Below are positions 54,165 to 64,000 of a DNA stretch of 64,000 bases, piece after piece (the first letter of the stretch is position 1; each line of letters opens with the position of its first letter). A program made the translations under genes and the position numbers. The notes beneath the pieces are model-generated. The model was not told the DNA's origin, did no database searches, and worked only from the letters and a program-made list of their open reading frames with translations. The stretch spans positions 5,270,001 to 5,334,000 of the forward strand of contig NC_135355.1 of NCBI RefSeq assembly GCF_051622035.1. Direction: 5' to 3'. This DNA comes from Arctopsyche grandis. Lineage: Eukaryota > Arthropoda > Insecta > Trichoptera > Hydropsychidae.

Positions 54165-56536
54165 ATGTCCAGAAGACCTGAACATTCTGCTCCTCCAGAA
54201 ATTGTAAGTGATCATTTTCAACATTATTTCAAGTTACGATTTACATTTTTACAAACCTCTTCTATGTTTTTAACACATTTTAATTTTGCAGTTTTATAAT
54301 GAACAAGAAGCTCGAAAATATACTCAAAAGTAAGTAATTTTTAGCAAACATTTCGATGTATCTCATATCGAATTAACAGAGCTATGTATTTTTATTTTTC
54401 TTATCTATTGCTTATTTGATACATACCATATAATTAATTCTTCCAGTTCAAGAATGATTGACATACAATGTTCTATGGCAGACCGGTGCATTGAGCTTTT
54501 AGTACTGCCTGAAAATACTTCGTGCTACCTTTTAGACATTGGCTGTGGGTCTGGATTGTCCGGAAGTGTACTAGAAGACCAGGGGCATACTTGGGTAGGA
54601 TTCGATATTTCGCCTGCTATGCTGTGTAAGTAATTGTCATTATATACGTCGAAGCAGTTTCGTTAATTTTTTATTTGAATTAAATGACCGTTTTAGGTGT
54701 AGCTCTAGAACGAGAAACTAAAGGAGGTTTAATTCTGTCAGACATGGGACAAGGAGTTCCGTTCAAAGCTGGCTCGTTCGACGGAGCCATTTCAGTGAGC
54801 GCCCTTCAATGGCTATGCAATGCAGATAAATCACACCATAAACCTGTCCAACGACTATATAAATTCTTCTCTACATTATTTGCTAGCTTGGTAATAATAT
54901 ACATACGTCCTGTATTTAAAATACTTGACTCGAAGTTGTGTATCACTCGTATATATTTAAATTCTTTTCTTTTTACTTATTAGTCAAACTTTTGTGTATT
55001 TTTAGAGTAGAAACGCCCGTGCCGTGTTTCAATTCTATCCTGAAAATTCTGAACAAATGGAGTTGGTTACTTCGCAAGCGATGAAAGCAGGATTTTATGG
55101 AGGTGTACTAGTCGACTTTCCCAACTCCACTAAAGCTAAGAAGTATTTCTTAGTATTGATGACCGGAGGGGCAATGCCCATGCCGAAAGCCTTAGGTAAT
55201 CTTCTGTATAAAACTAATAATGTGTCATGTGTTGGCTGCAGTTTTATCTATCATATCCCAATCCAAGTTTAAAATGCTTAACCGTTTGCCCGCGGCCGTC
55301 TTCTATGGAAGCTTTGGGCGACAAGTCTGTAGCACGGCTGTCTTCCATAGAATTTCTGAACTTTGCACGGGATTTTGAGCCTTATATACGCCTATTTCAA
55401 CTGTTTTAACGTTCAAAATTGGTTGTATATATTACTGAGAGTTGAATTCCATCTATTCAATTTGCTTAAAATGAATATATACCAGTCAAAATTAGTTTTT
55501 TGTGGAACCATACTGAAACCTCGTTTATGTGACGTCACGTCTGTTGAACAATGGCGACGATACGTCTCAATTGTATGAAGAATGATTATTTGACAATTAA
55601 GCCAAAACTACGAGATATATTATGTATTTTATTTTTTAAAATAATACTTTATGTGTTAATTAACATATCTGGTTACTTGAGTAAATATTAAAATCTGTAT
55701 TTAAGGTCGAAAACTCGATTGCCAAATTCGCGAAAGAGGATCCGCGTACAGAGCTTGTTCGCTATATTTATTGCCGCGGGCAAAGAACGAGAATAAGAAC
55801 GTTTAAAATAAAAACGGTTTTTTAATTATTATGTTTTATTACTGTCAAAAGTAATAGCCATCAAATTAAATAAAAATCGTCATCATCACATTATTTGATT
55901 ATCGGTAAACAGTTGCAATGTATTTAAGAAATTTGACGAAAAGGTCTGGAACATTCTTGTTCTCGAAGCGCCAACAGTATTCATCTAAATGTGATTGCAG
56001 CATGTCTGGTAGAGTACCCCATCATCTTTTTCATTATCTTGATCTTGGCATCTAACCAGCGTGTAGACTGCACGCCAAATCATGGTAGATTACAAGAAGC
56101 AGGTAGACCGCATGCTAAACCAGCACCATTTGATTTATGTACAATTGTGTACAAGTCTAATTAATTGTTAATTTCGTTCGTCAGCCCCTCGAAATACAGC
56201 GATTTATGTTATAAAAAATGCTGCAATGTTTGTAATTAACAGTCCAGGAAGGCGCATTGTGGCTTACCTGTTAGACCTTCCTGGTATATCTATGTTAAAT
56301 ATGATAATGAGTCCGCTATAATCTTATAACTCTTCATTGCAGGTACAGATCTCACCGAAGCCGGAGACCATGTCGCGTATGCAGGAAGAGAATTCAAAAG
56401 AAAAGAAAAGAAAGTGAAACACTTAAAAAAGTCTAAAAATTGGATACTGGAAAAGAAAGCGAGGAGACGTCGACAGGGAAAAGAAACTAGAGTAGACACA
56501 AAATACACAGGAAGAAAACGAAGTGGAAGATTTTAA
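54165..56536 (+). CDS. Bud23: BUD23 (WBSCR22) 18S rRNA guanine-N7 methyltransferase
   Basis: Exons 54165-54203, 54292-54329, 54447-54625, 54697-54890, 55006-55195 and 56343-56536 have GT-AG junctions and phases closing to 277 aa (human 281). The SAM-binding motif DIGCGSG is at 56-62, preceded by the family block [18 protein letters not shown] and [13 protein letters not shown] follow. The basic C-terminus ([29 protein letters not shown]) is the BUD23-specific tail. The enzyme methylates one guanine of 18S rRNA with TRMT112 during 40S maturation in the nucleus. Intron 5 carries a piggyBac-like MITE and a SINE tail. Confidence 0.96.
55282..55796. mobile_element. piggyBac-like MITE, copy 2
   Basis: Starts CCGTTTGCCCGCGG after TTAA (55278-55281). 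It ends GCCGCGGGCAAAG with the right TTAA lost to mutation. It is otherwise the same as 49619-50106. Confidence 0.75.
56230..56300 (+). repeat. SINE 3' tail
   Basis: Contains the stem-loop CCAGGAAGGC...CCTTCCTGG, as at 5703-5745. Confidence 0.5.
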
Positions 56537-56580
56537 TACAAAAACAATTGTAAATCTTACAGAAAATATATATTATTGTA

Positions 56581-57180
56581 CTAATTACATAATCGTTTCA
56601 TTCGGTAACACCACACCGTGTCAACACCCTCCCCAATAACCGCATCCGGCTCCATTTTGCTGAGGGGAAACCTGCAGGCGAGAATGCGGGCTCCGTCGGC
56701 CACTTCATTCTGCAGCTTCGTCTCGAATTGCTCCATCATTTCCTCGACTCCGAATATGGCAATTGTATTGTAGGGTCGCAGATCGAATTTCCACAGGTCG
56801 CGTCGAAAGAAAGACGTTCTGCTGTGGACTCGGTTGGCTATCGCGCTCATCCTTGAATAGTGAACTAACCAAGGATTCAGCTCCACACCGTGAGCTGTGA
56901 AATTCTTTTTAGCCGCTGCGATGACGAGTCTGCCGTCTCCCGATCCAATGTCCAGAAAAGTGCCCGAACAGGATTTCAGAGCCAGAGAGATATTCTTCAC
57001 CTGGCAGTCGGTGGCTGGAACGAAGGGTAGACATACTTTCCTGAGAGCCGGAGATACGAATGGGAAGCAGACGATGGACAGGCCTACGGCTAGGCCACCA
57101 GTCAATCCTATCAGAACTTTCCCTCCACTCAATGATGGTTTTAATTGAACATCTTCGCTCGGATTCAGCGTTGCCGCCAT
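56581..57180 (-). CDS. Atpsckmt: ATP synthase c-subunit lysine methyltransferase (FAM173-like)
   Basis: A single exon of 199 aa from ATG at 57180. A membrane or targeting segment at about 21-43 is followed by [12 protein letters not shown]. The SAM-binding motif DIGSGDGR is at 77-84, then [20 protein letters not shown], the FAM173 signature. The C-terminal part has [20 protein letters not shown] and [10 protein letters not shown]. Family members in mitochondria (ATPSCKMT/FAM173B) trimethylate a lysine of ATP synthase subunit c; the paralogue ANTKMT acts on the ADP/ATP carrier. The N-terminal segment and length fit either, so the exact substrate is an inference. Its stop lies 44 bases from the BUD23 stop on the opposite strand. 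Confidence 0.9.
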   Translation of the reverse strand: MAATLNPSEDVQLKPSLSGGKVLIGLTGGLAVGLSIVCFPFVSPALRKVCLPFVPATDCQVKNISLALKSCSGTFLDIGSGDGRLVIAAAKKNFTAHGVELNPWLVHYSRMSAIANRVHSRTSFFRRDLWKFDLRPYNTIAIFGVEEMMEQFETKLQNEVADGARILACRFPLSKMEPDAVIGEGVDTVWCYRMKRLCN

Positions 57181-57269
57181 CTGTCAGATCAGCTGGTGAT
57201 CTGACGTTTCCCTCTATTATTCGAAATTCGAATTGGTCATTTACAATAATTTATATGTAGATTATATTT

Positions 57270-57495
57270 TTGGTAAACGGACTACTAGTCATATGTGAAC
57301 CAGTCACAGGACAACCGGTCACACGTGATCACCCGTCACACTAAAACTGGTCACACCCTAAAATCGGTCACGATAAAACTGGTTAACCGATTTTAGGGTG
57401 TGACCAGTTTTAGTGTGATGGGTGATCACGTGTGACCGATCTAGAGCGACCGATTGTCCTGTGACCGGTTCACATTTGACTAGTAATCAACGAAC
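57270..57495. mobile_element. Foldback MITE family F2, intact solo copy
   Basis: The palindromic arms are built from GTGTGACC modules, with ends near GGTAAACGGACTACTAGTC and GACTAGTAATCA. It is the unsplit version of 12719-15187 and lies just upstream of the ATPSCKMT gene. Confidence 0.75.
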
Positions 57496-57795
57496 CATAT
57501 TTTTATTACATACCTCCTTTACGTTTCACTTACGATTACAATTCAGGAAAAAGTTTGCCTCTTATCCGATCGTTTTCATACTTTGCCATATTGCTCATTT
57601 TGGTCATCAATACAAATAAATGGATCCTCCGCCATTACGATAGAGATAAAATATCGCTTAAGAAGCGAAACAAGTCCGAACATTTTTAATCTCGGTGACA
57701 TCTCGTAGTCATTAATTTTATACATAGATGGCGGTAGTAAAATAAAATTATTGGCATTTTTATTCAAAATAATAATTTGACGCTTCTATAGCATT
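57496..57795. repeat. Interspersed repeat of unknown class
   Basis: 'CTCCTTTACGTTTCACTTAC ... TTGCCATATTGCTCATTTTG ... CATAGATGGCGGTAGTAAAA' is shared with 5795-5900, 11165-11400 (inverted) and 44440-44690. Confidence 0.55.
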
Positions 57796-58500
57796 AGGTT
57801 CGGCGACTATTGCGCACAAAGCGATCTCGCACACGGCACTAAAATCTCGATCGCGGAACATCTGGATCCCGAAATTCCATTCGCCGAGATTTATCCACGC
57901 GAACTATCTTACTAACGAGAACTCAAGTACCAGATATTTTGGGGCTTGGTGCATCCGCTCTAAAATCGCCAGACAAACGAACGACACATTAACAGAACGG
58001 CAGCTTTAAACGTAATTCTCGTTTTATCGAATGATCAGATGACGAGTAACCTTTCGATGTGCACAGATGCAATTATTAAAATTGAGTTGGATCTTTCTGG
58101 CGAGTTTAATAAGGCAAGATTCGGAACTTATCGAATCTTGCCTTATTAAACTCGCCTGAAAGATCCAACTCAATTTTAATAATTACCATTTTAAGAATTG
58201 CATCTGTGCACATCGAAAGGTTACCCGTTATCTGATGTGCAATATATCATTCGAGAAGACGAGAATTGCATTTAAAGCAGCCGTCCGTTAATCTTTCGTT
58301 CAATTTGTTTGGCGATTTTAGAGCGGATGCACCGCATCCAATATTTTGTTTTCGTGGTAACGATTGTCGTGTGCGTAGTCGCAATGTGCGAAATAATCCG
58401 TTTACCATAGGATTGCATCGCAACTGCCCAAACGATTGCAATGCGCCCGACTGACTGAACCAGCCATTAATTGGATTCGCCATTTGGACCCAATTCTCTG
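57796..58500. mobile_element. Foldback unit with family F1 core
   Basis: 57942-58345 is palindromic around 58125 (AAGATTCGGAACTTATCGAATCTT) and carries the F1 core (GTAACCTTTCGATGTGCACA). The outer arms differ from those at 7627 and 16600 (GGTGCATCCGCTCTAAAATC). The left flank matches 7065-7200. Confidence 0.6.
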
Positions 58501-58639
58501 GAGGGTCTATTAATTATTAGTCAAAAGACAATTTTGCCATGGACAAATTTTGCCAAAAGACATTTGCATTTTCGTTCAGTTCGCTTGCACCAACGCTATC
58601 TTGCGTACGCTCACGGGAACTGAACCGAGTCTTTCTAAC

Positions 58640-59081
58640 GCAATTACCGATCGAGTTAGTACGTTTAGATAAAAAAAATATTAATATAGAAAACCAATCC
58701 TTATGAACGTGGTGAAATAAAAAAACTGACCAAATAAACGCAAAATAGCACGGAGAAAAAATCCGTAAAAATATTCAATTTTGACTTTTAAAATTCGCTA
58801 GACAATCAATTATAAGTATTTTAAAACAATAAAAAATCACAATCAATAGAAAAAACATCTGACTATTGATACCAATACTCACTTTGAGCACATCAATACT
58901 AGACTTTGAGTTAAAGACCGCAAAAGTCAAAAAACGGTAAAAATCGCGCATTTTTTTAAACGCTCATATCTCGTAAACGACCACTAACCAACAAAAATCA
59001 TTATCATATTCAAATTCAGTGGGTTAAACTTAGTAAAGATTGGTCAGTCTTCGCTCTGGTAATTTTTTTTGTTGCTCAGTG
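58640..59081. mobile_element. Tc1/mariner-like fragment, inverse copy
   Basis: Inverse of 41196-41645, ending GTTGCTCAGTG next to TA. No transposase frame. Confidence 0.55.
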
Positions 59082-59736
59082 TAATCACATAACATAGTAT
59101 GGCGAGCGTTATCTTACACAAATACACACAAAATAGCGATATTATATATACGATACTTCATTACTGCACTAGAAAATTACTAGAATAAAATCGTTGATAA
59201 ATATGATTAATATGTTACTATAAATTGACCATCTACTTAAAATTTCTGAAATTAAATTTCGAAAATGCAATTATGAGTGTTAATGACAAAATTTTGCTTT
59301 AGAGTAAAATTCATTTCATCATAAGTTTCCCCAAATAAGTTTAATTTGTTTCTGATTTCTCTACATGTGTGGTTTTTAGTTAGTAAAATGGCACCCATTT
59401 CAGTTTCATTAAAATTGTTCCTAGCATTCATGACTAATTCAGAAAGATTTATTCATAATAATAACTTTTTTGCATGTTTTGTAATGATTTACTACTACCA
59501 TTTATTATTAATGCCCTTTTATTTAAATTTCATATCAAATGACAATTTCTTTGCCTTCAATACTCATATGAAAACGAAAAATGTCATAACGTCTGTGCAT
59601 TAATCCGCCATCGGATATATTCTGTATGGAATATATTTACATATTTAATTTTAAATCCATCATTTATAATTATTTATAGATTTTATTCACATTAAATTGA
59701 ATATGTATGTACATGTAAAATATTGTAAGATTATCG
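59082..59736 (-). other. Downstream of the MADF-BESS gene
   Basis: AT-rich and probably 3' UTR plus spacer. On the minus strand about 59470-59270 is open for some 67 codons (MNARNNFNETEMGAILLTKN...). I could not match this to any family and do not call it a gene. Confidence 0.35.
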
Positions 59737-62439
59737 TTAAATAATATTATTCATATCTTCAATTTCTAAGGCTACATCCAAAACTCTCGACCGGAACATG
59801 AGCTTTTGAGCGTTTGTGTATTCCTGTACGATCGGCAGTAATGAAACGAAAAAAGACATGTCAGCATCTTCTGGACTAGTTGAGGAACTCGGTTTATTTA
59901 CAAAGTCTAATACCCGCTTCTCAAATTCCGAATCATCGTGCCTTCTCTTTTTAATTTGCTGGTTTTTAGCCGGCTTACAATCCTCCGCGTGGTCTTCATC
60001 GGAGTTATTACTTTCTTTAGACAGTGACGATTGCAATTGATCCATCGAGTCCAGATTTGTGCAATCGGTTGTTCCGTCTAAGAAGCCCATCAATTTAGAG
60101 TAGATATACACGAATGTGGACTCTGTTTTTCTAGTCTTAACGTATGCATCACGGGCACTTTTCCACCTTTGCTGTATGCCTTTCACTGAAAAATTAATAA
60201 CACTTTAAACATTTTAAATAAATAATACTCAGTATTTGATAAGAAAGCGATGTAAAATATACCAAAAACTATAAATACAAATACAGCATCAACATACAAT
60301 AAAAATAAATCAACTGGAATTTTATATGAATTGAGTTCAAGTGAAATAAATAGTCACGTTTATTTTTAATTTCTTAACAAGTGTTTTTTTTTCATTTGAA
60401 TATAAATAATAAATGATTCAATTCAATTTCAGTTACGATTAAAAAATAAAGTAAAAAATTGAAGGCAACATGAAATGGGTTTTATTACATAGCAAATCTG
60501 ATTAAAAAATCCTCACATCCCCGATATGAAAAGTTACGATGAATGTATGATGAAATGCATGTACTCAATTTTATTTTAAATCAACTAATCATGCACACTC
60601 GCCTAACAGATTGCTTCAAAGCGACGAGTGTGCTAAACAGATTAAGAACAGAAGAAAAAATACATGAATTACAGAAGAAAAAAATAGATGACATTAAAAA
60701 TTCTTACAATAAATAAAAATATAACAGCCAAGTCAATAATTAAAATTGTCAACTATTAACTGCTCTAGTTGGTCGCGACCCCCGTAACCGATGAAGCGGT
60801 GCAGCGAATGAAAAGAGATATGAAGCGGTGCAGCGAATGAAGAGATGTGAATTTAAGAAACGGAGGCCTCGAGGAATGGGATAATTAAAATATGCCAAAA
60901 CTCTTGCCAGACGAATATGTAATAGGGGACGATGGCACGTCCAGATCAATTTCTCCGGACCATGAAGGCCAATCTCCGCCAGAATATACTGACACGAGAT
61001 AAAACCTCTAAATTTAGAAAACAAGAACTTGATGAGGGCAATATTCCTACTGTGTTCAAAAGAAGTGTAGCTGACCATAACCATGACAAATCTTGAAGGA
61101 AATAAATATGGGTAAATCCCATATTGCTCCATAAAAAGAAACCGGAGAAAGCGTCTTTGGATAAGTTCAAGTTTAAAAGATTAAGTTTTGACTGAAGGAC
61201 TCCAGATCATAGAGGCGTACTCCATAATACTTCTCACCAGAGCATTGTATAACAGCCTCAGAACAATGGGATTGAGGAAATGTCAAACAGAACAAACCCT
61301 AGCATCCTTGAAGCTGAGCAACACACAGAATCAATGTGATTGGAGAACCTTAGGTCACTCTGGAAAGCAACCCCAAGATCAACAGTAAATTCAACCCAGT
61401 TCAATTCAGAGTTACCAGTAAGATAAGGAAAAGTACGACCGGGGATAGATCTAGATCTAGATTAACACATTACCTTACATTTGGAGACATTAAAAAGCAA
61501 ACAGTTAGTTAACGACCAAGCATGAAGAGCATTTAAATCCCCTTGTAAAAGCTTGCAAGAATGTTCAGAATCTATACTCAATTGGAGCTTTAAATCATCC
61601 GCAAGAATTGTAAATAGGTTTTTGAGCTCTTTTTCCTATTATGCTGTACATTAACATTAGAATAATATAATACTATGATTACTAACCAAATTAAATTAAA
61701 TTGTAAAATAGAAAATGAAATAGCTATTAAAATAGATATAAGATGTATTGTGAATATAATTTTGAAATAATAAAAAGCATTTGAAAATCAAAAATCAAAA
61801 TCATCCACATAGTGAGAAACCATAATTGACCAAGTGCCTTTTGAATGTACCAAGTAACTTTTTTGCATATTTAATTATTAAATTAAATATGTAAAAAAAA
61901 AACACTGCAACTTGAAAGAATATTGGGAAAAATTTATATGCAAAGAAAAAAAACAGACTCAAAGTGCTATGGCATCAAAAAAGTTAGATATTTTAAATCC
62001 CAAACAATGAATTTCTTATCAATATCTACAAACATAAAATATTCAAAAAAATGATTACATGCTGACAATGGATTTTCGTTATTTGGCAACAATGTTTAAA
62101 ACAAATCATATTTCCATTCATGAGTTTAAAATACAAATTTAATATCTTTAAATCCCCCTTTCATATAAAAAATAATAACATATAAAAAAAATCACCAATT
62201 TTAGACAATGTTTAAATTTTGACTCTGGAATAAAAACAAATTAAACTTCAATATTATATACATATTTTTCTCTGCTCATTTGTGTCCTTATCGTGATAAT
62301 CATCAACCAACTGTTCAGCAATGTCCAGCCAGGTCTGCTTGCGGACTTCCGTATTTTTATAATCTTCGTGAAAATGATCCCATAAGTTTCGCTTTTGTCG
62401 CACAAGTCCGATTATCTTTTGAGTGTCGAGTCGGTTCAT
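59737..62439 (-). CDS. MADF-BESS domain DNA-binding protein (Adf-1 type)
   Basis: Exon 1 62439-62262 and exon 2 60185-59737 join (GT donor at 62261, phase 1) to give 208 aa. Residues about 8-85 form a MADF domain (IIGLVRQKRNLWDHFHEDYK; TWLDIAEQL; GIQQRWKSARDAYVK across the junction). An acidic/basic linker with KKRRHDD follows. Residues about 166-200 match a BESS motif (DMSFFVSLLPIVQEY...LMFRSRVLDVALEI). MADF binds DNA and BESS mediates protein contact; such genes are expanded in insects and usually act as transcription regulators or transposon-derived factors. The 2.1-kb intron contains a LINE and a LINE fragment. Confidence 0.88.
60575..61880 (-). pseudogene. Non-LTR retrotransposon, family L, copy 3
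   Basis: On the minus strand, from right to left: MVSHYVDD (RT catalytic motif, near 61800-61830), LKLQLSIDSEHSCKLLQGDL and AWSLTNCLLFNVSKCKV (61600-61460), then a broken thumb region, and MEQYGIYPYLFPSRFV (61132-). The 3' tail at 60580-60640 has the stem-loop GCACACTCG...GGCGAGTGTGC, shared with the SINEs. Several stops and frameshifts; inactive. It is interrupted at the catalytic motif by 61603-61796. Confidence 0.75.
61603..61796 (+). mobile_element. Short jockey 3' end inserted in a LINE catalytic motif
   Basis: About 195 bp matching the 3' UTR of the element at 27590-28310 (GAATTGTAAATAGGTTTTTG; TACATTAACATTAGAATAAT), with an A-rich end. It is flanked by imperfect duplicates of AATCATCCGCA (about 61590 and 61795). 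The target encodes the DD of the older LINE's reverse transcriptase. Confidence 0.7.
61881..62261. other. MADF-BESS intron, AT-rich
   Basis: No element or exon recognised; A-runs and TA-rich text only. Confidence 0.45.
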
Positions 62440-62699
62440 ATCCGCGTCTCATCCGCTCAGACGTCAAAACGACGCGGATGAGCGGATCGACGGATCCGCA
62501 CGCGGCTGTCATCTGCCAAGTGCCAAACTGTCAACGCTCATCCCTTTCAGCCTCTCACACATTTCTTCAAATATTTACTTCGATGCAAATAAATCGCCGT
62601 TATGTCTATTATAACGTGCGAATTAATTTTTGCATTATTTTTCATGTATATTGACTTGTTAATGGACTTGCGGTGAGTAATGGCTGATAATACAAACAG
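62440..62699 (-). promoter_or_regulatory. Upstream region of the MADF-BESS gene
   Basis: It includes a moderately GC-rich part with a small inverted pair (CGCGTCTCATCCGCTCAGACG / ACGCGGATGAGCGGATC at 62443-62488) right next to the start codon, so in the likely 5' UTR or promoter. Confidence 0.4.
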
Positions 62700-62860
62700 G
62701 GGGCTGGGGGAATGCGGTCTCCCTCACAGGACTGAAAGTGAAACGCCCGAAAACGCAAATATCGGAAGGCAAAGATCGAAAATCGAAAGATCTTAAGTCG
62801 AAAGATCAAAAAAAAGGGTGCATGGTAAACGGTACTATGTATATATAATATATATACAGT
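62700..62860. repeat. 'GTAAACGGTAC' palindromic repeat, third copy
   Basis: Includes CCGAAAACGCAAATATCGG, the palindrome GATCGAAAATCGAAAGATCT, and CATGGTAAACGGTAC, then a TATATA tract, as at 33940-34075 in inverse. Confidence 0.6.
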
Positions 62861-63560
62861 GGCGGACTGGCCATACAAGCGAACATGCCCGATGGCATGT
62901 GGGCCCCACTATCTGTTAGAAAATATGGGCCCTCAGTAAAATTAAACAACTTTTTAACTATTTATAGGATATTGCAACTTTGGGACCTAAAGTTTGGGTA
63001 TTTCAACAAAACAAATTTCTTACGATATACACAAACAACTAATACCTGCTTTAACAGCCCAAGGATCGGTTAACTTTTTTTATTAGGCTCGAAATGTAAG
63101 TTTCAACATTTGCGTGGGCCCTTTTGCCGGGCCCATATCCAACGTCAATATTATGTATATACCAATACCTATGTAACAACTAACTACTGAAATAAAAATG
63201 GGAATAAACAAATTTTCGTGAATAATATAAACAGAATTGCTTAAAACAATTTTGATAGGACGATTCATCATCAACCAGCGATTTAAATTTACTTCATACT
63301 TTCAAAATAACATTTGATTATATGTACTTCAATGATATAGTAAGATTTAAATACACAATTTTAAACAGTTTCCGAATATAAAATCTATTCCTAATCTAGA
63401 CACATCCATGTAAATAGAAATATAGGATAGGGCCCCCCTCCCCAAAATCCCGATTTTCGATTAACATTAATTGAAAATATTATGAATTTTTCTCAGGGAC
63501 GAAATTTGGGGGGGGGGCCATAGGGGGGCACTCGCCCCCCTAAACTAAGGAATAGTGTGA
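62861..63560. mobile_element. hAT-like element remnants with G/C runs
   Basis: Begins with a hAT-like tip CAGTGGCGGACTGGCC (62860). It has GGGCCC blocks at 62902 and 63115-63135, then poly-C/G tracts at 63430-63445 and 63505-63540 (GGGGGGGGGCCATAGGGGGG). The right tip and TSD were not resolved. No transposase was recognised. Confidence 0.4.
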
Positions 63561-63841
63561 ATTTAGACAATTTAATGATTATGAATTTAATGATTAATGA
63601 GATACTATGGATCTATGAATGCTACGTTTATTTCTTATGTATGTATGTTACTTTTGGGTCACTAATAAAATAATTGCTGCTATGTGCTTTGAAGAAAAAC
63701 AAAACAAAACTTTATCTATTGTTATTACGTACATGTACATAGATAAAGTGAAAAGACAGTTGGTAGAAATTAAGTTAATTGATAGTTTTTTGATGACTCA
63801 GTTTGATGGTCGATTAATGTTGACCATGTGAAGATTTGTGG

Positions 63842-63938
<97 letters not shown>

Positions 63939-63939
63939 T
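63561..63939. repeat. AT-rich spacer with poly(A) and (TA)n
   Basis: An A-run of about 31 bases at 63841-63871 passes straight into a (TA)n tract to 63939. It abuts the tip of the truncated hAT MITE. Confidence 0.75.
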
Positions 63940-64000
63940 GAGTGGCATGCGGTGAAATTATCTCTCTTTTTTTCATACAGCCTTGTTTAATGTGCGCACG
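63940..64000. mobile_element. hAT MITE, cut by the window end
   Basis: GAGTGGCATGCGGTGAAATT and the following bases match the reverse complement of 33931-33871, so this is another copy of the 161-bp family running off the right edge. Confidence 0.8.

Noticed and set aside
59270..59480. Minus-strand open stretch of about 67 codons with protein-like composition
   Set aside because: No ATG in a useful place beyond an internal Met, no family match, in the 3' flank of the MADF gene. It could be a decayed element fragment.
1..64000. CRISPR array, bacterial operon, prophage or organelle segment
   Set aside because: Introns, SINEs, LINEs and hAT elements throughout. The tandem repeats seen are microsatellites or foldback arms, with no regular spacer pattern.

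Overview
This window looks like nuclear DNA of an insect. It is AT-rich, has short GT-AG introns, and carries several insect-type genes (an insect-style FADD pair, a MADF/BESS regulator) in a dense field of transposons. The order cannot be fixed from the sequence alone. There is no bacterial, viral or organellar layout, and no CRISPR array, rRNA or functional tRNA was found.

Nine host genes can be supported, most rebuilt exon by exon with GT-AG sites and phases that close exactly. In order they are: (1) the 15-codon first exon of an SH3BGR-like thioredoxin-fold gene (minus, 3634-3590) in a CpG-rich island, with the rest off the left edge; (2, 3) two tandem FADD-like death-adaptor genes (plus, 9949-10745 and 15277-15980); (4) a sphingomyelin-synthase-related gene, SMSr/SAMD8 (minus, 38032-19989, five exons over 18 kb, 562 aa); (5) SRP72 (plus, 42628-50324, 13 exons, 621 aa); (6) single-exon TMEM43 (minus, 52637-51417); (7) BUD23 (plus, 54165-56536, six exons, 277 aa); (8) single-exon ATPSCKMT/FAM173-like methyltransferase (minus, 57180-56581), tail to tail with BUD23; (9) a two-exon MADF-BESS protein (minus, 62439-59737).

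The rest is mostly mobile DNA, and many boundaries are visible from target-site duplications (TSDs). There is a nearly complete hAT transposon with two homopolymer frameshifts (22121-25013), and short hAT derivatives that share its termini. A decayed hAT sits inside a foldback element (12787-14976). A stack of hAT elements is nested in an older repeat (38402-40517), with a truncated second copy at 53115-53815. Two PIF/Harbinger-type families keep transposase fragments, and there are piggyBac-like TTAA elements, a Tc1-like element and several long foldback palindromes. Non-LTR retrotransposons are all truncated or broken; at least one shares its 3' stem-loop tail with tRNA-derived SINEs. Two solo LTRs of one family are present, one of them split by a LINE and itself lodged in a jockey-type reverse transcriptase.

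The host genes are mostly housekeeping: secretory targeting (SRP72), nuclear envelope/ER membrane (TMEM43), ER/Golgi sphingolipid synthesis (SMSr), ribosome maturation (BUD23) and mitochondrial ATP synthase methylation (ATPSCKMT). I see no operon-like or pathway-level cluster. The most notable points are the tandem diverged FADD pair, the microsatellite-encoded linker in SMSr, the homologous repeat in two introns of SRP72, the LINE/SINE tail sharing and the depth of element nesting. I found nothing that clearly amounts to a new biological system.
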